A DNA stretch of 63,866 nt. It comes from Oscillospiraceae bacterium (lineage in GTDB: Bacteria; Bacillota; Clostridia; Oscillospirales; Acutalibacteraceae). A program made the translations under genes and the position numbers. Under the pieces are notes generated by a model. It was not told where the DNA came from, made no database searches, and saw only the letters and a program-made list of their open reading frames with translations. Positions within the stretch are counted from its first letter, which is position 1. The number at the start of each line of letters is the position of its first letter. This document shows, in pieces, positions 56,786-63,866 of this stretch. The stretch lies in the NCBI GenBank assembly GCA_015065725.1, contig SVPV01000012.1, forward strand, positions 1 through 63,866. The letters run 5' to 3'.

Positions 56786-56912
56786 CTTTTTCGTCGAGTG
56801 CCTCCTGCGGAGGATGAAACGAAGACGGAAAAGGCGTAGCGGTCGACAAGTGAGGCACGGCAGTGCCGAGTCGTCGGGCACCGCAAGAGTCACGTAACGG
56901 CGTTCTTTTTAA
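56786..56912 (+). repeat. GC-rich hairpin-bearing segment between tRNA-Leu copies
   Basis: About 125 nt much richer in GC than its surroundings, with small palindromes (CCTCCTGCGGAGG, GGCACGGCAGTGCC) and GTGCCTC...GAGGCAC ends 50 nt apart. It shares the 12-mer GTCGAGTGCCTC (56793-56804) with the sequence right after the intact tRNA (57042-57053). Ends with a T5 run. Reading frames across it are not credible genes. Confidence 0.5.
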
Positions 56913-56954
56913 TTTAATATTTGTTTATTACACAAAATTGGTGTAATAATATAT

Positions 56955-57041
56955 GCCGGTGTGATGGAATTGGCAGACGTAGTGGACTCAAAATCCACCG
57001 CTGGCGACAGCGTGCCGGTTCGAGTCCGGCCACCGGCACCA
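56955..57041 (+). tRNA. tRNA-Leu (CAA)
   Basis: 87-nt class II tRNA: acceptor GCCGGTG/CACCGGC, anticodon loop CTCAAAA giving CAA, variable arm TGGCGACAGCG, T loop GTTCGAG and encoded CCA. Preceded by a 9-bp hairpin TTATTACAC/GTGTAATAA (56925-56949). Confidence 0.97.
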
Positions 57042-57046
57042 GTCGA

Positions 57047-57089
57047 GTGCCTCGACACGCATTTCGCGTAGTTGAGGTACTTCTTTTTT
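57047..57089 (+). terminator. Terminator of tRNA-Leu, repeat copy 1
   Basis: Imperfect stem GTGCCTCGA...TTGAGGTAC with inner ACGC/GCGT pairing, followed by a C-interrupted T-run. It shares most of its sequence with the hairpin at 57144-57181. Confidence 0.8.
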
Positions 57090-57143
57090 ACGGCATTTTA
57101 CCTCGCGTTTAAAGTTTTTTACGAACACATACACCTGCCAAGA

Positions 57144-57181
57144 GCCTCGACACGCAATTCGCGTACTCGAGGCACTTTTTT
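57144..57181 (+). terminator. Second terminator-like hairpin, repeat copy 2
   Basis: Stem GCCTCGA/TCGAGGC with inner ACGC/GCGT and T6. It is 60-90 nt past the first terminator and has no gene of its own, so it looks like a duplicated terminator. Confidence 0.8.
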
Positions 57182-57266
57182 ATTTTCTTCCTATCTCTCT
57201 TTGCATATAACCAGCTTTTTTGTAAAAATTATTATAAATATAATTTTTACCTTTTGGGGTGGGTTT

Positions 57267-58181
57267 ATGAAATCTAAAATTAATAAAAGCGATTTTTACA
57301 AAAGCACTAAAAACATTATGCTTACAATACTTGGTACATTAATATTAGCATTTTCTTCTGCTATGTTTATTATACCCTTTGACCTTGTAGCCGGAGGAAT
57401 AACTAGTATTTCAATAATAATTGAAAAAATCATTGCTTCGCCATATATTACCGTAGATTTAATTATAACCGTTTTAGCGTGGTCATTGTTCCTTATAGGA
57501 TTTTTTGTGCTTGGTAAAGACTTTGCTTTTAAAACTTTAATATCCACAATTATATATCCGTTGGGAGTTTCATTTTTTAGCCGACTTGTAAATTCAGGTG
57601 TCTTTGGCGGATTTTTTGATTTAAAAGCTTCAAGGTACTCTAACATAGCAATAATCATGGCGTGTCTTTTTGGCGGTTTATTAATAGGAATGGGTTGTGC
57701 AGTAACCTTTTTGGGCGGAGGTTCTACGGGCGGAGTTGATGTGCTAGCATTTATAATTTGCAAGCATTTTAAAAAGCTACGCTCTTCAAAGGTTATTTTT
57801 TATATTGATTCTGTTGTAATTGCTATCGGCGTTTTTGTGATCCGCGACCTTATTATTACTCTGCTTGGAATTATTACCGCATTTGTTGGTGCATTGGTTA
57901 TCGATAGAATATTTTTAGGCAGTGAAAAAGCGTTTAACGCACAGATAATATCCGATAGGTACGAAGAAATCAACAGTGCAATAATTGAAGTTTTGGGGCG
58001 TACAACCACTCTTATTAAAATCAGGGGCGGTTATTCTAAAAACGATAAGGTTATGCTCACCGTCAGTTTTAAATTACGGCAATATGCCGAACTTATAGGA
58101 ATTGTAAATCAAATAGATAAATCCGCCTTTGTAACCATAACCGACGTTCACGAAATAAGCGGTAACGGTTGGACAAGATAA
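57267..58181 (+). CDS. YitT family membrane protein, second paralogue
   Basis: The 304-residue protein has five to six membrane helices (LGTLILAFSSAMFIIPFDLVAGGITSISIIIE, GCAVTFLGGGSTGGVDVLAFI) and a C-terminal DUF2179 domain (FNAQIISDRYEEINSAIIEVLGRTTTLI). It is clearly homologous to 11794-12675 but diverged. ATG 57267 follows TGGGGTGGGTTT; upstream in-frame codons run through the terminator repeats and are not credible. Monocistronic. Function unknown. Confidence 0.9.
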   Translation: MKSKINKSDFYKSTKNIMLTILGTLILAFSSAMFIIPFDLVAGGITSISIIIEKIIASPYITVDLIITVLAWSLFLIGFFVLGKDFAFKTLISTIIYPLGVSFFSRLVNSGVFGGFFDLKASRYSNIAIIMACLFGGLLIGMGCAVTFLGGGSTGGVDVLAFIICKHFKKLRSSKVIFYIDSVVIAIGVFVIRDLIITLLGIITAFVGALVIDRIFLGSEKAFNAQIISDRYEEINSAIIEVLGRTTTLIKIRGGYSKNDKVMLTVSFKLRQYAELIGIVNQIDKSAFVTITDVHEISGNGWTR

Positions 58182-58200
58182 GAATTTAATTTACAAATAC

Positions 58201-58230
58201 AAAAGGCAGGTCGTTACACCTGCCTTTTTT
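58201..58230. terminator. Convergent terminator between yitT and the LCP gene
   Basis: Stem AAAAGGCAGGT/ACCTGCCTTTT with a 6-nt loop and T-runs in both directions. Confidence 0.92.
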
Positions 58231-58242
58231 ACATATTTAGAT

Positions 58243-59691
58243 TTACGGTTGCGGAACTTGACCGTCTTTAACCTGCTCAATGAGCATTTTTGCATGTTCT
58301 ACAGTTATTTCATCAGGTATCATAACGTACGCTCGCATACTCATAGAATACGGTTTCATAGATGCTCCCGTGCCGTCAACCGAATAAGAAGCAACATTCC
58401 ATTTAGTACCGTCTTTTAACTGCTTTTTAACAAGGTCCGCTATTGTTTCATAAGGTACATTTGTTTCGAAACTGCCTTTTATACTATTTAAAAGTTCATT
58501 GTAATTCTTAAGCAAAGCGGGACTCATAGCCTTATTCAGAACGCCTTGTATAACCGCCATTTGATTTTTTCCGCGTTGTCTATCTCCGCCGGCAAAGCTA
58601 TAACGCTCTCTAGAAAAGGCAAGTGCCTGTGTTCCGTTAAGTGTATTTTCACCCTTGACAAATTTTGTACCGCCTGCAGAAAAGGCGTATTGCGACTGTA
58701 CAGTAACGCCTCCTAAAGCGTCGATTATACCTTTAAAGCCATCAAAATTAACTCTAAAATAATAATCAATATCTGTTTCGTAAAGCATAGCAAGAGTATC
58801 TTTACTTACATTAATACCGTATATGCCTGCATGGGTTAATTTATCAGGCACACCGTTTGAAATCGAAAGCGGTACGAAATAATCTCTTGGGGTTGAAAGC
58901 AAAAGTACCTGTCCTGTTTTAGTGTTAACGGTAGCGATAATATTAACATCACTTCGGCTTCTTCTAGACACACTTCCGTGACAGTCAATTCCGCTTATAT
59001 ATACCGAAAATGTATCTTGGTCAGGCGGCGGTGCTTGTACGCCTGTAGAGCTATTGTTTTTAATTTTTACAGAATAAATCTCACGTATTTTTTCTAAATC
59101 GTCCCTATGCTCTTCTGTTTCAGAAAGCAATTCTAAAAAGCTTTTATTTACAATCACAGCACCAACGGATTTATCGGTTATAAGTGCATTCATCTGCTCG
59201 GTTATTCCTGAAAAATTGGCAGTTGCAATCTTTACACCAAGCTCACCGTTAAGTTTTTTTACTGCAAGATTTGTAGCATCACGGTCAAGCGTTTCAAGTA
59301 CGCCAAAGGTATATTCTTTAATATCGTCTATTACCTTTGCCTTATCATTCTTACGTACATATATACCAATTTCAGCATATTCTATATTCGGTGTTGTTAT
59401 CTTATTAAGAGTTGAAGCTCCCGTTCCAACGTAATATGCACCAAACAACTCTAAAAGCACTAAAATTATAGCAAGCACACAGCCTATAACAAACCGTACT
59501 TTACGTTTTATATTCTTTGTTAGCAAGAAAATTCCTATTAACCAAATCAAAAGAACGGCTACAGCAATCCAAATAAGGTTGGCAGTGAGCATTTTTGTAC
59601 CTTCAACAATAAGAACAAACACAATGCTTACTACAAAACAAATAGCCGTAATAATTATACCTGGAAGCAGTGATTTAAATGTTTTTTTCAT
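58243..59691 (-). CDS. LytR-CpsA-Psr (LCP) family cell-wall glycopolymer ligase
   Basis: The 482-residue protein has four N-terminal membrane helices (residues about 8-105), an accessory domain (ATNLAVKKLNGELGVKIA...) and the LCP catalytic domain with SRRSRSDVNIIATVN, LSTPRDYFV, INFDGFKGIIDALGG-type pocket and NGTQALAFSRERYSFAGGDRQR. LCP enzymes attach teichoic acid or other polymers to peptidoglycan at the membrane outer face. Four rather than one anchor helix is seen in many clostridial members. Confidence 0.93.
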   Translation of the reverse strand: MKKTFKSLLPGIIITAICFVVSIVFVLIVEGTKMLTANLIWIAVAVLLIWLIGIFLLTKNIKRKVRFVIGCVLAIILVLLELFGAYYVGTGASTLNKITTPNIEYAEIGIYVRKNDKAKVIDDIKEYTFGVLETLDRDATNLAVKKLNGELGVKIATANFSGITEQMNALITDKSVGAVIVNKSFLELLSETEEHRDDLEKIREIYSVKIKNNSSTGVQAPPPDQDTFSVYISGIDCHGSVSRRSRSDVNIIATVNTKTGQVLLLSTPRDYFVPLSISNGVPDKLTHAGIYGINVSKDTLAMLYETDIDYYFRVNFDGFKGIIDALGGVTVQSQYAFSAGGTKFVKGENTLNGTQALAFSRERYSFAGGDRQRGKNQMAVIQGVLNKAMSPALLKNYNELLNSIKGSFETNVPYETIADLVKKQLKDGTKWNVASYSVDGTGASMKPYSMSMRAYVMIPDEITVEHAKMLIEQVKDGQVPQP

Positions 59692-59861
59692 ATAATAACC
59701 TCATAAGCTAAATTAAATTAGAGATAAATTAACACATCGATATTATAAATCAAACACCTAAAAAGGTCAACTATGATAACATGTAAAAATATTTTTTTAT
59801 AGACTTTAATTATTCATAATTATGTGTTAAAATATAGAAAATTCGGAGGTGTAATTATAAA

Positions 59862-60632
59862 TTGAGAAAAGATTACCGTATTTTTAAATTTCTAAAGGCT
59901 ATACTCAAATTCTTCTACCCAAAAACAGAAATTTGCGGTTTAGAAAATTTACCAGACGAGCCTTGCTTTATTGTAGGAAACCACACCCAGATGCACGGAC
60001 CTATTGTATCTGAAATTTATATGCCTGAGAACTGCTACACTTGGTGTGCAGGTCAAATGATGGAATTTAAAAGTGTAGCAAACTACGCATACAAGGATTT
60101 TTGGTCACAAAAACCGACTGTTTTACGTCCTTTTTTTAAGGTTTTATCATTTTTAATAACACCGATTTCGGTTTGTATTTTTAATAATGCAAGAACTATT
60201 GCCGTACATCACGACACCCGAATATTATCGACCTTTAAAAACACTATTAAAAAATTATCTGAGGGTAAGAATATTATAATTTTTCCCGAACACGACAAAA
60301 AACATAACAACATTATATATGATTTTCAAAATAAATTTATTGACGTGGCAAGACCGTACTATAAAAAAACCGGTAAAGAGCTTTATTTTACACCTTTATA
60401 TATAGCACCATCACTTAAAAAAGCATATTTAGGCAAACCAATTAAGTTTAATGCTTCTGCACCTGCCGACCAAGAAAGAGATAGAATTTGCAACTATCTA
60501 ATGAACGAAATTACCGAAATCGCAACCTCCCTACCACTACATACCGTAACCCCCTACAGAAATATACCAAAAAGAAATTACAAAAAAAACATTCCTATCG
60601 AGGTGTACAACTATGAAGAAACCGACAGTTGA
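59862..60632 (+). CDS. PlsC-like acyltransferase-family protein with atypical active site
   Basis: The 256-residue protein looks like 1-acyl-glycerol-3-phosphate acyltransferases: a short hydrophobic N-terminus, then FIVGNHTQMHGP (His41). The catalytic H-x4-D motif would need Asp at 46 but has Gly, and the FPEGTRS-like motif reads FPEHDKK (141-147). It may act on a different lipid or be catalytically altered. TTG 59862 follows CGGAGGTG. It overlaps the PAP2 gene by 20 nt, so the two probably work on the same lipid. Confidence 0.75.
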   Translation: MRKDYRIFKFLKAILKFFYPKTEICGLENLPDEPCFIVGNHTQMHGPIVSEIYMPENCYTWCAGQMMEFKSVANYAYKDFWSQKPTVLRPFFKVLSFLITPISVCIFNNARTIAVHHDTRILSTFKNTIKKLSEGKNIIIFPEHDKKHNNIIYDFQNKFIDVARPYYKKTGKELYFTPLYIAPSLKKAYLGKPIKFNASAPADQERDRICNYLMNEITEIATSLPLHTVTPYRNIPKRNYKKNIPIEVYNYEETDS

Positions 60633-61296
60633 CTACCGAAATTTTAGATTTTCAAAGCTTACCACACCTGAATTTTCACACTTATTACTGCTTCTTGGGT
60701 GGGTTGGATATTTTTTACTGTATTTTTTAACAGAAAATCTTATACCGTACGAAAAATGCCAGCCAATACACAGTCGACTTGATGATATGATTCCTTTTTG
60801 CGAATTCTTTGTAGTTCCCTATGTAGGTTGGTATTTGCTTATTGTGGTAACACTTGTTTATTTTGCATTATATAATGTTAAAGGTTTTAGAAGCTTCCAA
60901 ATTTTTATATTAGTCACTCAGGTTGCAGCAATGGCTATATATATAATTTTCCCCAACCGTCAAGATTTAAGACCTGATTTGAACGAGCTTGGACGAAGCA
61001 ATGTTTTTACAGAGCTTGTTTCTTTACTTTATACTGCAGACACAAGTACAAACGTTTGTCCCTCCCTACATGTTGCTTATTCCATAGGTATAGCATCTGC
61101 TTGGTTAAAAGAAAAGAATGTATCACCTTACTTTAAAGCGTTTATAGTTATTTTTTGTGTTTTAGTTTGCCTTTCAACCGCTTTTATAAAGCAACACTCG
61201 GTATTAGACGGATTTGCCGCCATTGCAGTATGTGTGCTTGCTGAATGTATTGCATATAAAGCTTATTGGAAAAAAGTAATCAAAAAGCCTATATAA
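60613..61296 (+). CDS. PAP2-superfamily membrane phosphatase/phosphotransferase
   Basis: The 227-residue protein has six membrane helices and PAP2 active-site motifs CPSLHVA and KQHSVLDG with an upstream FPNRQDLRPD region, resembling the sub-branch that includes inositolphosphotransferase-like proteins. It acts on a lipid phosphate or transfers a head group. Translationally coupled to the acyltransferase-like gene; ended by the hairpin at 61303. Confidence 0.85.
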   Translation: MKKPTVDYRNFRFSKLTTPEFSHLLLLLGWVGYFLLYFLTENLIPYEKCQPIHSRLDDMIPFCEFFVVPYVGWYLLIVVTLVYFALYNVKGFRSFQIFILVTQVAAMAIYIIFPNRQDLRPDLNELGRSNVFTELVSLLYTADTSTNVCPSLHVAYSIGIASAWLKEKNVSPYFKAFIVIFCVLVCLSTAFIKQHSVLDGFAAIAVCVLAECIAYKAYWKKVIKKPI

Positions 61297-61302
61297 TTAA
61301 GT

Positions 61303-61331
61303 AACCCCATACACCAAGGTGTATGGGGTTT
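61303..61331. terminator. Convergent terminator between PAP2 and DUF4364 genes
   Basis: 13-bp stem AACCCCATACACC/GGTGTATGGGGTT with a 2-nt loop; T-rich flank on each strand is short. Confidence 0.88.
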
Positions 61332-61338
61332 AAAATTG

Positions 61339-61887
61339 TTATTTTGTGAGCAAATCAATAATTCCCGAAAAAATTGCCGAGGAATCATTCAAAAAGCGTT
61401 CTTTAATACAAACCGCCTGACCCTCATCAGCCACCAAAAGCTTGACGCTCATAAAAGCCTGCTTACCGTCAAGAGCCGAACAGGTTATATAAGTTTTATC
61501 GTTTTCTTTAGAAATATTAATTTCAGTATCCTTAGCATTTTTAAAACGAGAAACCATTTTTAGTGCGGCAAGATAACCCTTTTCCTTAACCGTAAACGGT
61601 AATGAGGTCTTTAAGGTTTCAGCCACATCCCTACCGCTTTGGGTTATAAGATAGGTATCATCATTTAAATCAGCTACAGTGAGATGACCGCTTTTAACCA
61701 AGGAAGCAATAGCCTCATTAACTTCAAAACAGTTAGCAATCCCCTCATAATGTAAAACATTGGCAAGCATTTGACCGGGGACAGCATCCTCGATATTTGA
61801 AAGTATATAACATACTAAAATCTTTATTTCAGCCGAATTAAAAAGTCCGCCCGGTGATACACCGGCAGATGCAGCATCATGTTCCAA
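61339..61887 (-). CDS. DUF4364 family protein (winged-helix-like)
   Basis: The 182-residue protein matches DUF4364: an N-terminal winged-helix region (FNSAEIKILVCYILSNIEDAVPGQMLANVLHYEGIANCFEVNEAIASLVKSGHL) and a C-terminal domain with alternating strands. Widespread in Clostridia with unknown function, perhaps regulatory. RBS TGGAGGTTGTAC precedes the ATG. Confidence 0.88.
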   Translation of the reverse strand: MEHDAASAGVSPGGLFNSAEIKILVCYILSNIEDAVPGQMLANVLHYEGIANCFEVNEAIASLVKSGHLTVADLNDDTYLITQSGRDVAETLKTSLPFTVKEKGYLAALKMVSRFKNAKDTEINISKENDKTYITCSALDGKQAFMSVKLLVADEGQAVCIKERFLNDSSAIFSGIIDLLTK

Positions 61888-62037
61888 ATGTACAACCTCC
61901 AGAATTTCAAACTTAGTGTATTATATCATTAAAACCATTAAAAGTAAATCCCTATTTAACTATTTTTTCACATTTACTGCCTTTTCCCATATTATGTAAT
62001 GAAGTTTTGACTTCACTACTAATTAGGAGGAACATGT

Positions 62038-62202
62038 ATGTCAAATATTAAAGCAAATTGCCCCGGGGATGATGTATGCTTTAAAGAAGCGGTTTGTATA
62101 GACGCCGGCAGAGTTTACGATTCCTGCTGCGAACAACATAAAACACTTTGTATATACATGAAGAAAGGGAGTCGTTGCACTCCCTTTCTTTTGCTATCCT
62201 AA
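62038..62202 (+). pseudogene. Truncated small gene with conserved N-terminus (CIDAGRVYDSC)
   Basis: A 54-codon frame with an excellent RBS (TTAGGAGG, 7 nt upstream). Residues 14-31 (CFKEAVCIDAGRVYDSCC) resemble the conserved start of a roughly 250-300-residue clostridial family that I recall as EAVCIDAGRVYDSC(C)DKDCLEDL; here the sequence departs right after CC and reads EQHKTLCIYMKKGSRC, running through a terminator hairpin. I read this as a gene cut at about 62128-62131, next to the phage module. A genuine small protein is the alternative. Confidence 0.6.
62161..62192 (+). terminator. Terminator overlapping the end of the truncated gene
   Basis: Perfect 12-bp stem AAGAAAGGGAGT/ACTCCCTTTCTT with a 6-nt loop and T4 on the plus strand. 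It lies inside the reading frame of 62038-62202, which supports a non-original 3' end. Confidence 0.88.
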
Positions 62203-62312
62203 AAATTCCTCAATAGCTCGTTTTATAATTTGAGCTTGTGGAACTCTCTTAGTAGCACATTCTGCTAGCAGTATGTCAAGCTTTTTTTGGAAATTTATTG
62301 AAATTTTTTATA

Positions 62313-62354
62313 AAATAACCGTCTTACTTATTAAAGCAAGACGGTTATTTTCTC
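62313..62354 (-). terminator. Terminator after the holin gene
   Basis: Stem AAAATAACCGTCTT/AAGACGGTTATTTT with a 12-nt loop and T-run on the minus strand, the end of the phage lysis transcript. Confidence 0.9.
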
Positions 62355-62356
62355 TT

Positions 62357-62620
62357 TTATTCTTTTTTCTTTTCAATTATTTGTTTAAACGCTTGGTGCA
62401 TACCTGTGGATGCAAGACCCGACACCATACCGCCGAGCAGTATTTCGGGCGTTAGATTAAAATTGTTAACCCACAGATTTACAACTACGCCTATTACCGC
62501 CATTATAAGCGGGATAAAGCGGTTAATTTTCTTTGTCGGAATAAGATTTTTAAGTATATATCCTACGCAAAGACAAACCGCTAAAACGATAAGCACTATG
62601 TAATCGTTTATAAAATCCAT
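62357..62620 (-). CDS. Phage holin (A118/Hol118-like)
   Basis: The 87-residue protein has two to three hydrophobic segments (DYIVLIVLAVCLCVGYILKNLIP, FIPLIMAVIGVVVNLWV, ILLGGMVSGLASTGMHQAFKQI) and a charged tail, like class holins of A118 type. It forms membrane pores that release endolysin. ATG 62620 follows GGAGGTGTAAAT. Last gene of the lysis module. Confidence 0.88.
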   Translation of the reverse strand: MDFINDYIVLIVLAVCLCVGYILKNLIPTKKINRFIPLIMAVIGVVVNLWVNNFNLTPEILLGGMVSGLASTGMHQAFKQIIEKKKE

Positions 62621-62622
62621 AT

Positions 62623-62889
62623 TTACACCTCCAATGCAAAGTTTTTCCACTTCTTGTAAGCATCAAAATACATTTCATTTTTATCACCATTAAATGTGAT
62701 TTCATAGTACATTCCGTCGCTTACGGTAGTACTTAAGAGTGCCTTGTTGTTTTGTAACGTTTTACATAACCAAACAACAAAAACATTATCTTCGGTTATT
62801 TTTCCGTTTTTATCGGTAGAGTCTGCTTGTGAATTAAAATAATCCACAACAGCCTTTTTAGCTTTTTTCACGAAAACTGCATTTTCCAT
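62623..62889 (-). CDS. DUF6275 family phage protein
   Basis: The 88-residue protein matches a small phage-associated family (KKAVVDYFNSQ...ITEDNVFVVWLCKTLQNNKALLSTTVSDGMYYEITFNGDK...YFDAYKKWKN). Function unknown. RBS GGGAGGTGTAGG. Sits between endolysin and holin genes. Confidence 0.82.
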   Translation of the reverse strand: MENAVFVKKAKKAVVDYFNSQADSTDKNGKITEDNVFVVWLCKTLQNNKALLSTTVSDGMYYEITFNGDKNEMYFDAYKKWKNFALEV

Positions 62890-62901
62890 ACCTACACCTC
62901 C

Positions 62902-63738
62902 CTACTTAATTTCAATCTGTACTTTATCGATGGTCTTTCCGAACAGTCCTGCATAACCGTCAAGACCACCGCCTACTTGATTGTCTCGCTGCCAATCAAA
63001 ATAATTCTTTCCTACAGGCGATACACGGTAATATGCAGTCTTGTCGCCCTCATAAATCACCTCAATAGCATCTATCGGCTTACCGTTGCCGGCATAACCG
63101 TTGTTGCCATCGTAAATATTAAAACCTGTAACATAGGGCAACCAACAGCCGCCTTTGATATGTACACGGTATTTTACGGTGCCGCTCGTCACCTTGATAG
63201 CAATGTCGGTTATAGCTCTGCCATTTATTCCTGCATAATCCTCAAGATTTGTAACACTCGGAAGCCATTTTCCATTTGTACGAACACGATAAATAACATT
63301 GGGTTTAACGTTCTTTCCTAAATCACTTTCATATGTGCCTATAGCATTAGGTATTCCGCTAATGGCACAAATATCCCTTATTTGTGACCTTGAGCCGTTA
63401 CCACGTACACAGTAATGACAGTGTGAGCCTGTAGAACGTCCTGTGCTGCCCTCAACACCCAAAAGCGTTCCAACCGATACCTTGTCCCCTGCCTTTACGC
63501 AGATTTTAGATAAATGGCCGAAGTAATACTTGTCCACACTGCCGTTTTGCTTTATACGAACATAAAGACCAAAGCCTTGTTTGTGGTTTAAGGCGTTCTC
63601 CCAACCTGCCTTTTCTACAACACCGTCAACGGTGCTATATACGTTCTTGCTGTCTACACCTACAATATCAAGGCCGTCATGGGCCGTACCTTTATATTGC
63701 TGTGATACTCTGAATTTATTTTTATATGGTGCTAACAT
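62902..63738 (-). CDS. M23 metallopeptidase endolysin with C-terminal wall-binding-type repeats
   Basis: The 278-residue protein has an N-terminal LytM/M23 domain with zinc ligands His20 and Asp24 (HDGLD) and His108 in the H-x-H pair 106-108, plus His75 (FGHLS). Residues about 145-278 hold two YRVR/YRVH...WLPxVT...YAG repeat units and a final YYRVSP unit, as in cell-wall-binding tails of clostridial phage lysins. No signal peptide, so release depends on the holin. RBS TAGGAGGAAAAATT. Confidence 0.9.
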   Translation of the reverse strand: MLAPYKNKFRVSQQYKGTAHDGLDIVGVDSKNVYSTVDGVVEKAGWENALNHKQGFGLYVRIKQNGSVDKYYFGHLSKICVKAGDKVSVGTLLGVEGSTGRSTGSHCHYCVRGNGSRSQIRDICAISGIPNAIGTYESDLGKNVKPNVIYRVRTNGKWLPSVTNLEDYAGINGRAITDIAIKVTSGTVKYRVHIKGGCWLPYVTGFNIYDGNNGYAGNGKPIDAIEVIYEGDKTAYYRVSPVGKNYFDWQRDNQVGGGLDGYAGLFGKTIDKVQIEIK

Positions 63739-63749
63739 AATTTTTCCTC

Positions 63750-63866
63750 CTAATTTGGTTTATGAAAATTTTCAAGGTCGCTTATTCTGTGATTCACAAC
63801 CCTTATCTGCTCCTCAATTACAGGGATTTTTTCTGCAAAATTGTTGTGAAGTCTAACCTCTCTTGT
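63750..63866 (-). CDS. XhlA-like phage protein, 3' end only
   Basis: The last 38 codons of a minus-strand gene, ending at a TAG at 63750. The visible peptide (EEQIRVVNHRISDLENFHK) is a coiled-coil typical of small XhlA/haemolysin-type proteins that precede endolysin genes in phage lysis cassettes. Its C-terminal membrane helix is not present in the visible part, so the call is tentative. Confidence 0.5.
   Translation of the reverse strand, partial: TREVRLHNNFAEKIPVIEEQIRVVNHRISDLENFHKPN

Noticed and set aside
56687-56893. Two overlapping minus-strand frames (68 and 63 codons), Arg/Cys-rich
   Set aside because: They cross the tRNA-Leu fragment and the GC-rich palindromic segment; composition is that of a non-coding repeat.
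57072-57266. 65-residue extension of the second YitT protein
   Set aside because: It translates the terminator repeats and lacks an RBS; the ATG at 57267 has one.

Overview
The window reads as a chromosomal segment of a low-GC, spore-forming Clostridia bacterium, most likely a gut-type Oscillospirales/Ruminococcaceae relative. Evidence for this is the AT-rich sequence with strong AGGAGG-type ribosome binding sites, the spoIIGA-sigE sporulation pair, an NfnAB bifurcating transhydrogenase, ECF vitamin transporter S-components, classical Firmicutes riboswitches (SAM-I, FMN, cobalamin, manganese) and several glycoside hydrolases. The taxonomic guess is inference; no 16S rRNA is present.

Layout. 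1-205: tRNA cluster (Phe partial, Asp, Val). 320-2835: yerC-methyltransferase-hslO operon and a flavin reductase-like gene. 3004-7135: DUF1846, holA, rnmV and a WYL regulator. 7184-11212: a Zur-like regulator with a perfect 23-bp palindromic operator driving znuACB and, apparently, azlCD. 11261-14116: pyk-yitT-gtrA. 14324-16818: an AI-2E family permease and an orphan oadB/oadG pair. 17016-24874: a glycan-oriented locus (solute-binding lipoprotein, two tandemly duplicated beta-helix proteins, two SGNH esterase lipoproteins, a PIG-L deacetylase). 25168-26410: cobalamin riboswitch, DUF4430 lipoprotein and an ECF S-component. 26450-29329: manganese riboswitch and a P2-type ATPase. 29397-36762: AraC regulator, metK-nfnA-nfnB behind a SAM-I riboswitch, ribU behind an FMN riboswitch, DUF1294 and spoIIGA-sigE. 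36924-41545: glnA, a muramoyl-alanine amidase with a long, highly structured leader, and a secreted SGNH protein. 41596-52180: GH1, GH3, GH2, a ComEC-like beta-lactamase-fold protein, ftsK/spoIIIE and tepA on one strand. 52350-55465: polar amino acid ABC transporter with a HisK-type phosphatase. 55591-58181: DUF4363/DUF421, tRNA-Leu with a truncated copy of itself, and a second yitT. 58243-61887: LCP protein, acyltransferase-like/PAP2 pair, DUF4364. 62038-63866: a truncated small gene followed by a phage lysis module (holin, DUF6275, M23 endolysin, XhlA-like).

Metal and cofactor homeostasis is the dominant regulatory theme: zinc (Zur box), manganese, B12, FMN and SAM each have a cis-regulatory element here. 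Sugar use is served by the 17-25 kb and 39-48 kb loci, both containing SGNH proteins of the same type, suggesting acetylated plant or host glycans as substrates.

The items most worth a second look are: (i) a 156-nt near-continuous hairpin RNA whose 5' end coincides with a consensus promoter and whose 3' flank can compete with a UUCG-capped terminator upstream of an amidase gene (39237-39480); (ii) a cobalamin-riboswitch-controlled transcobalamin-like lipoprotein with an ECF S-component; (iii) nfnAB inside the SAM-riboswitch metK transcript; (iv) a truncated conserved gene at the phage junction, which could be an attachment site; and (v) the broken duplicate of tRNA-Leu embedded in a GC-rich hairpin-repeat region.
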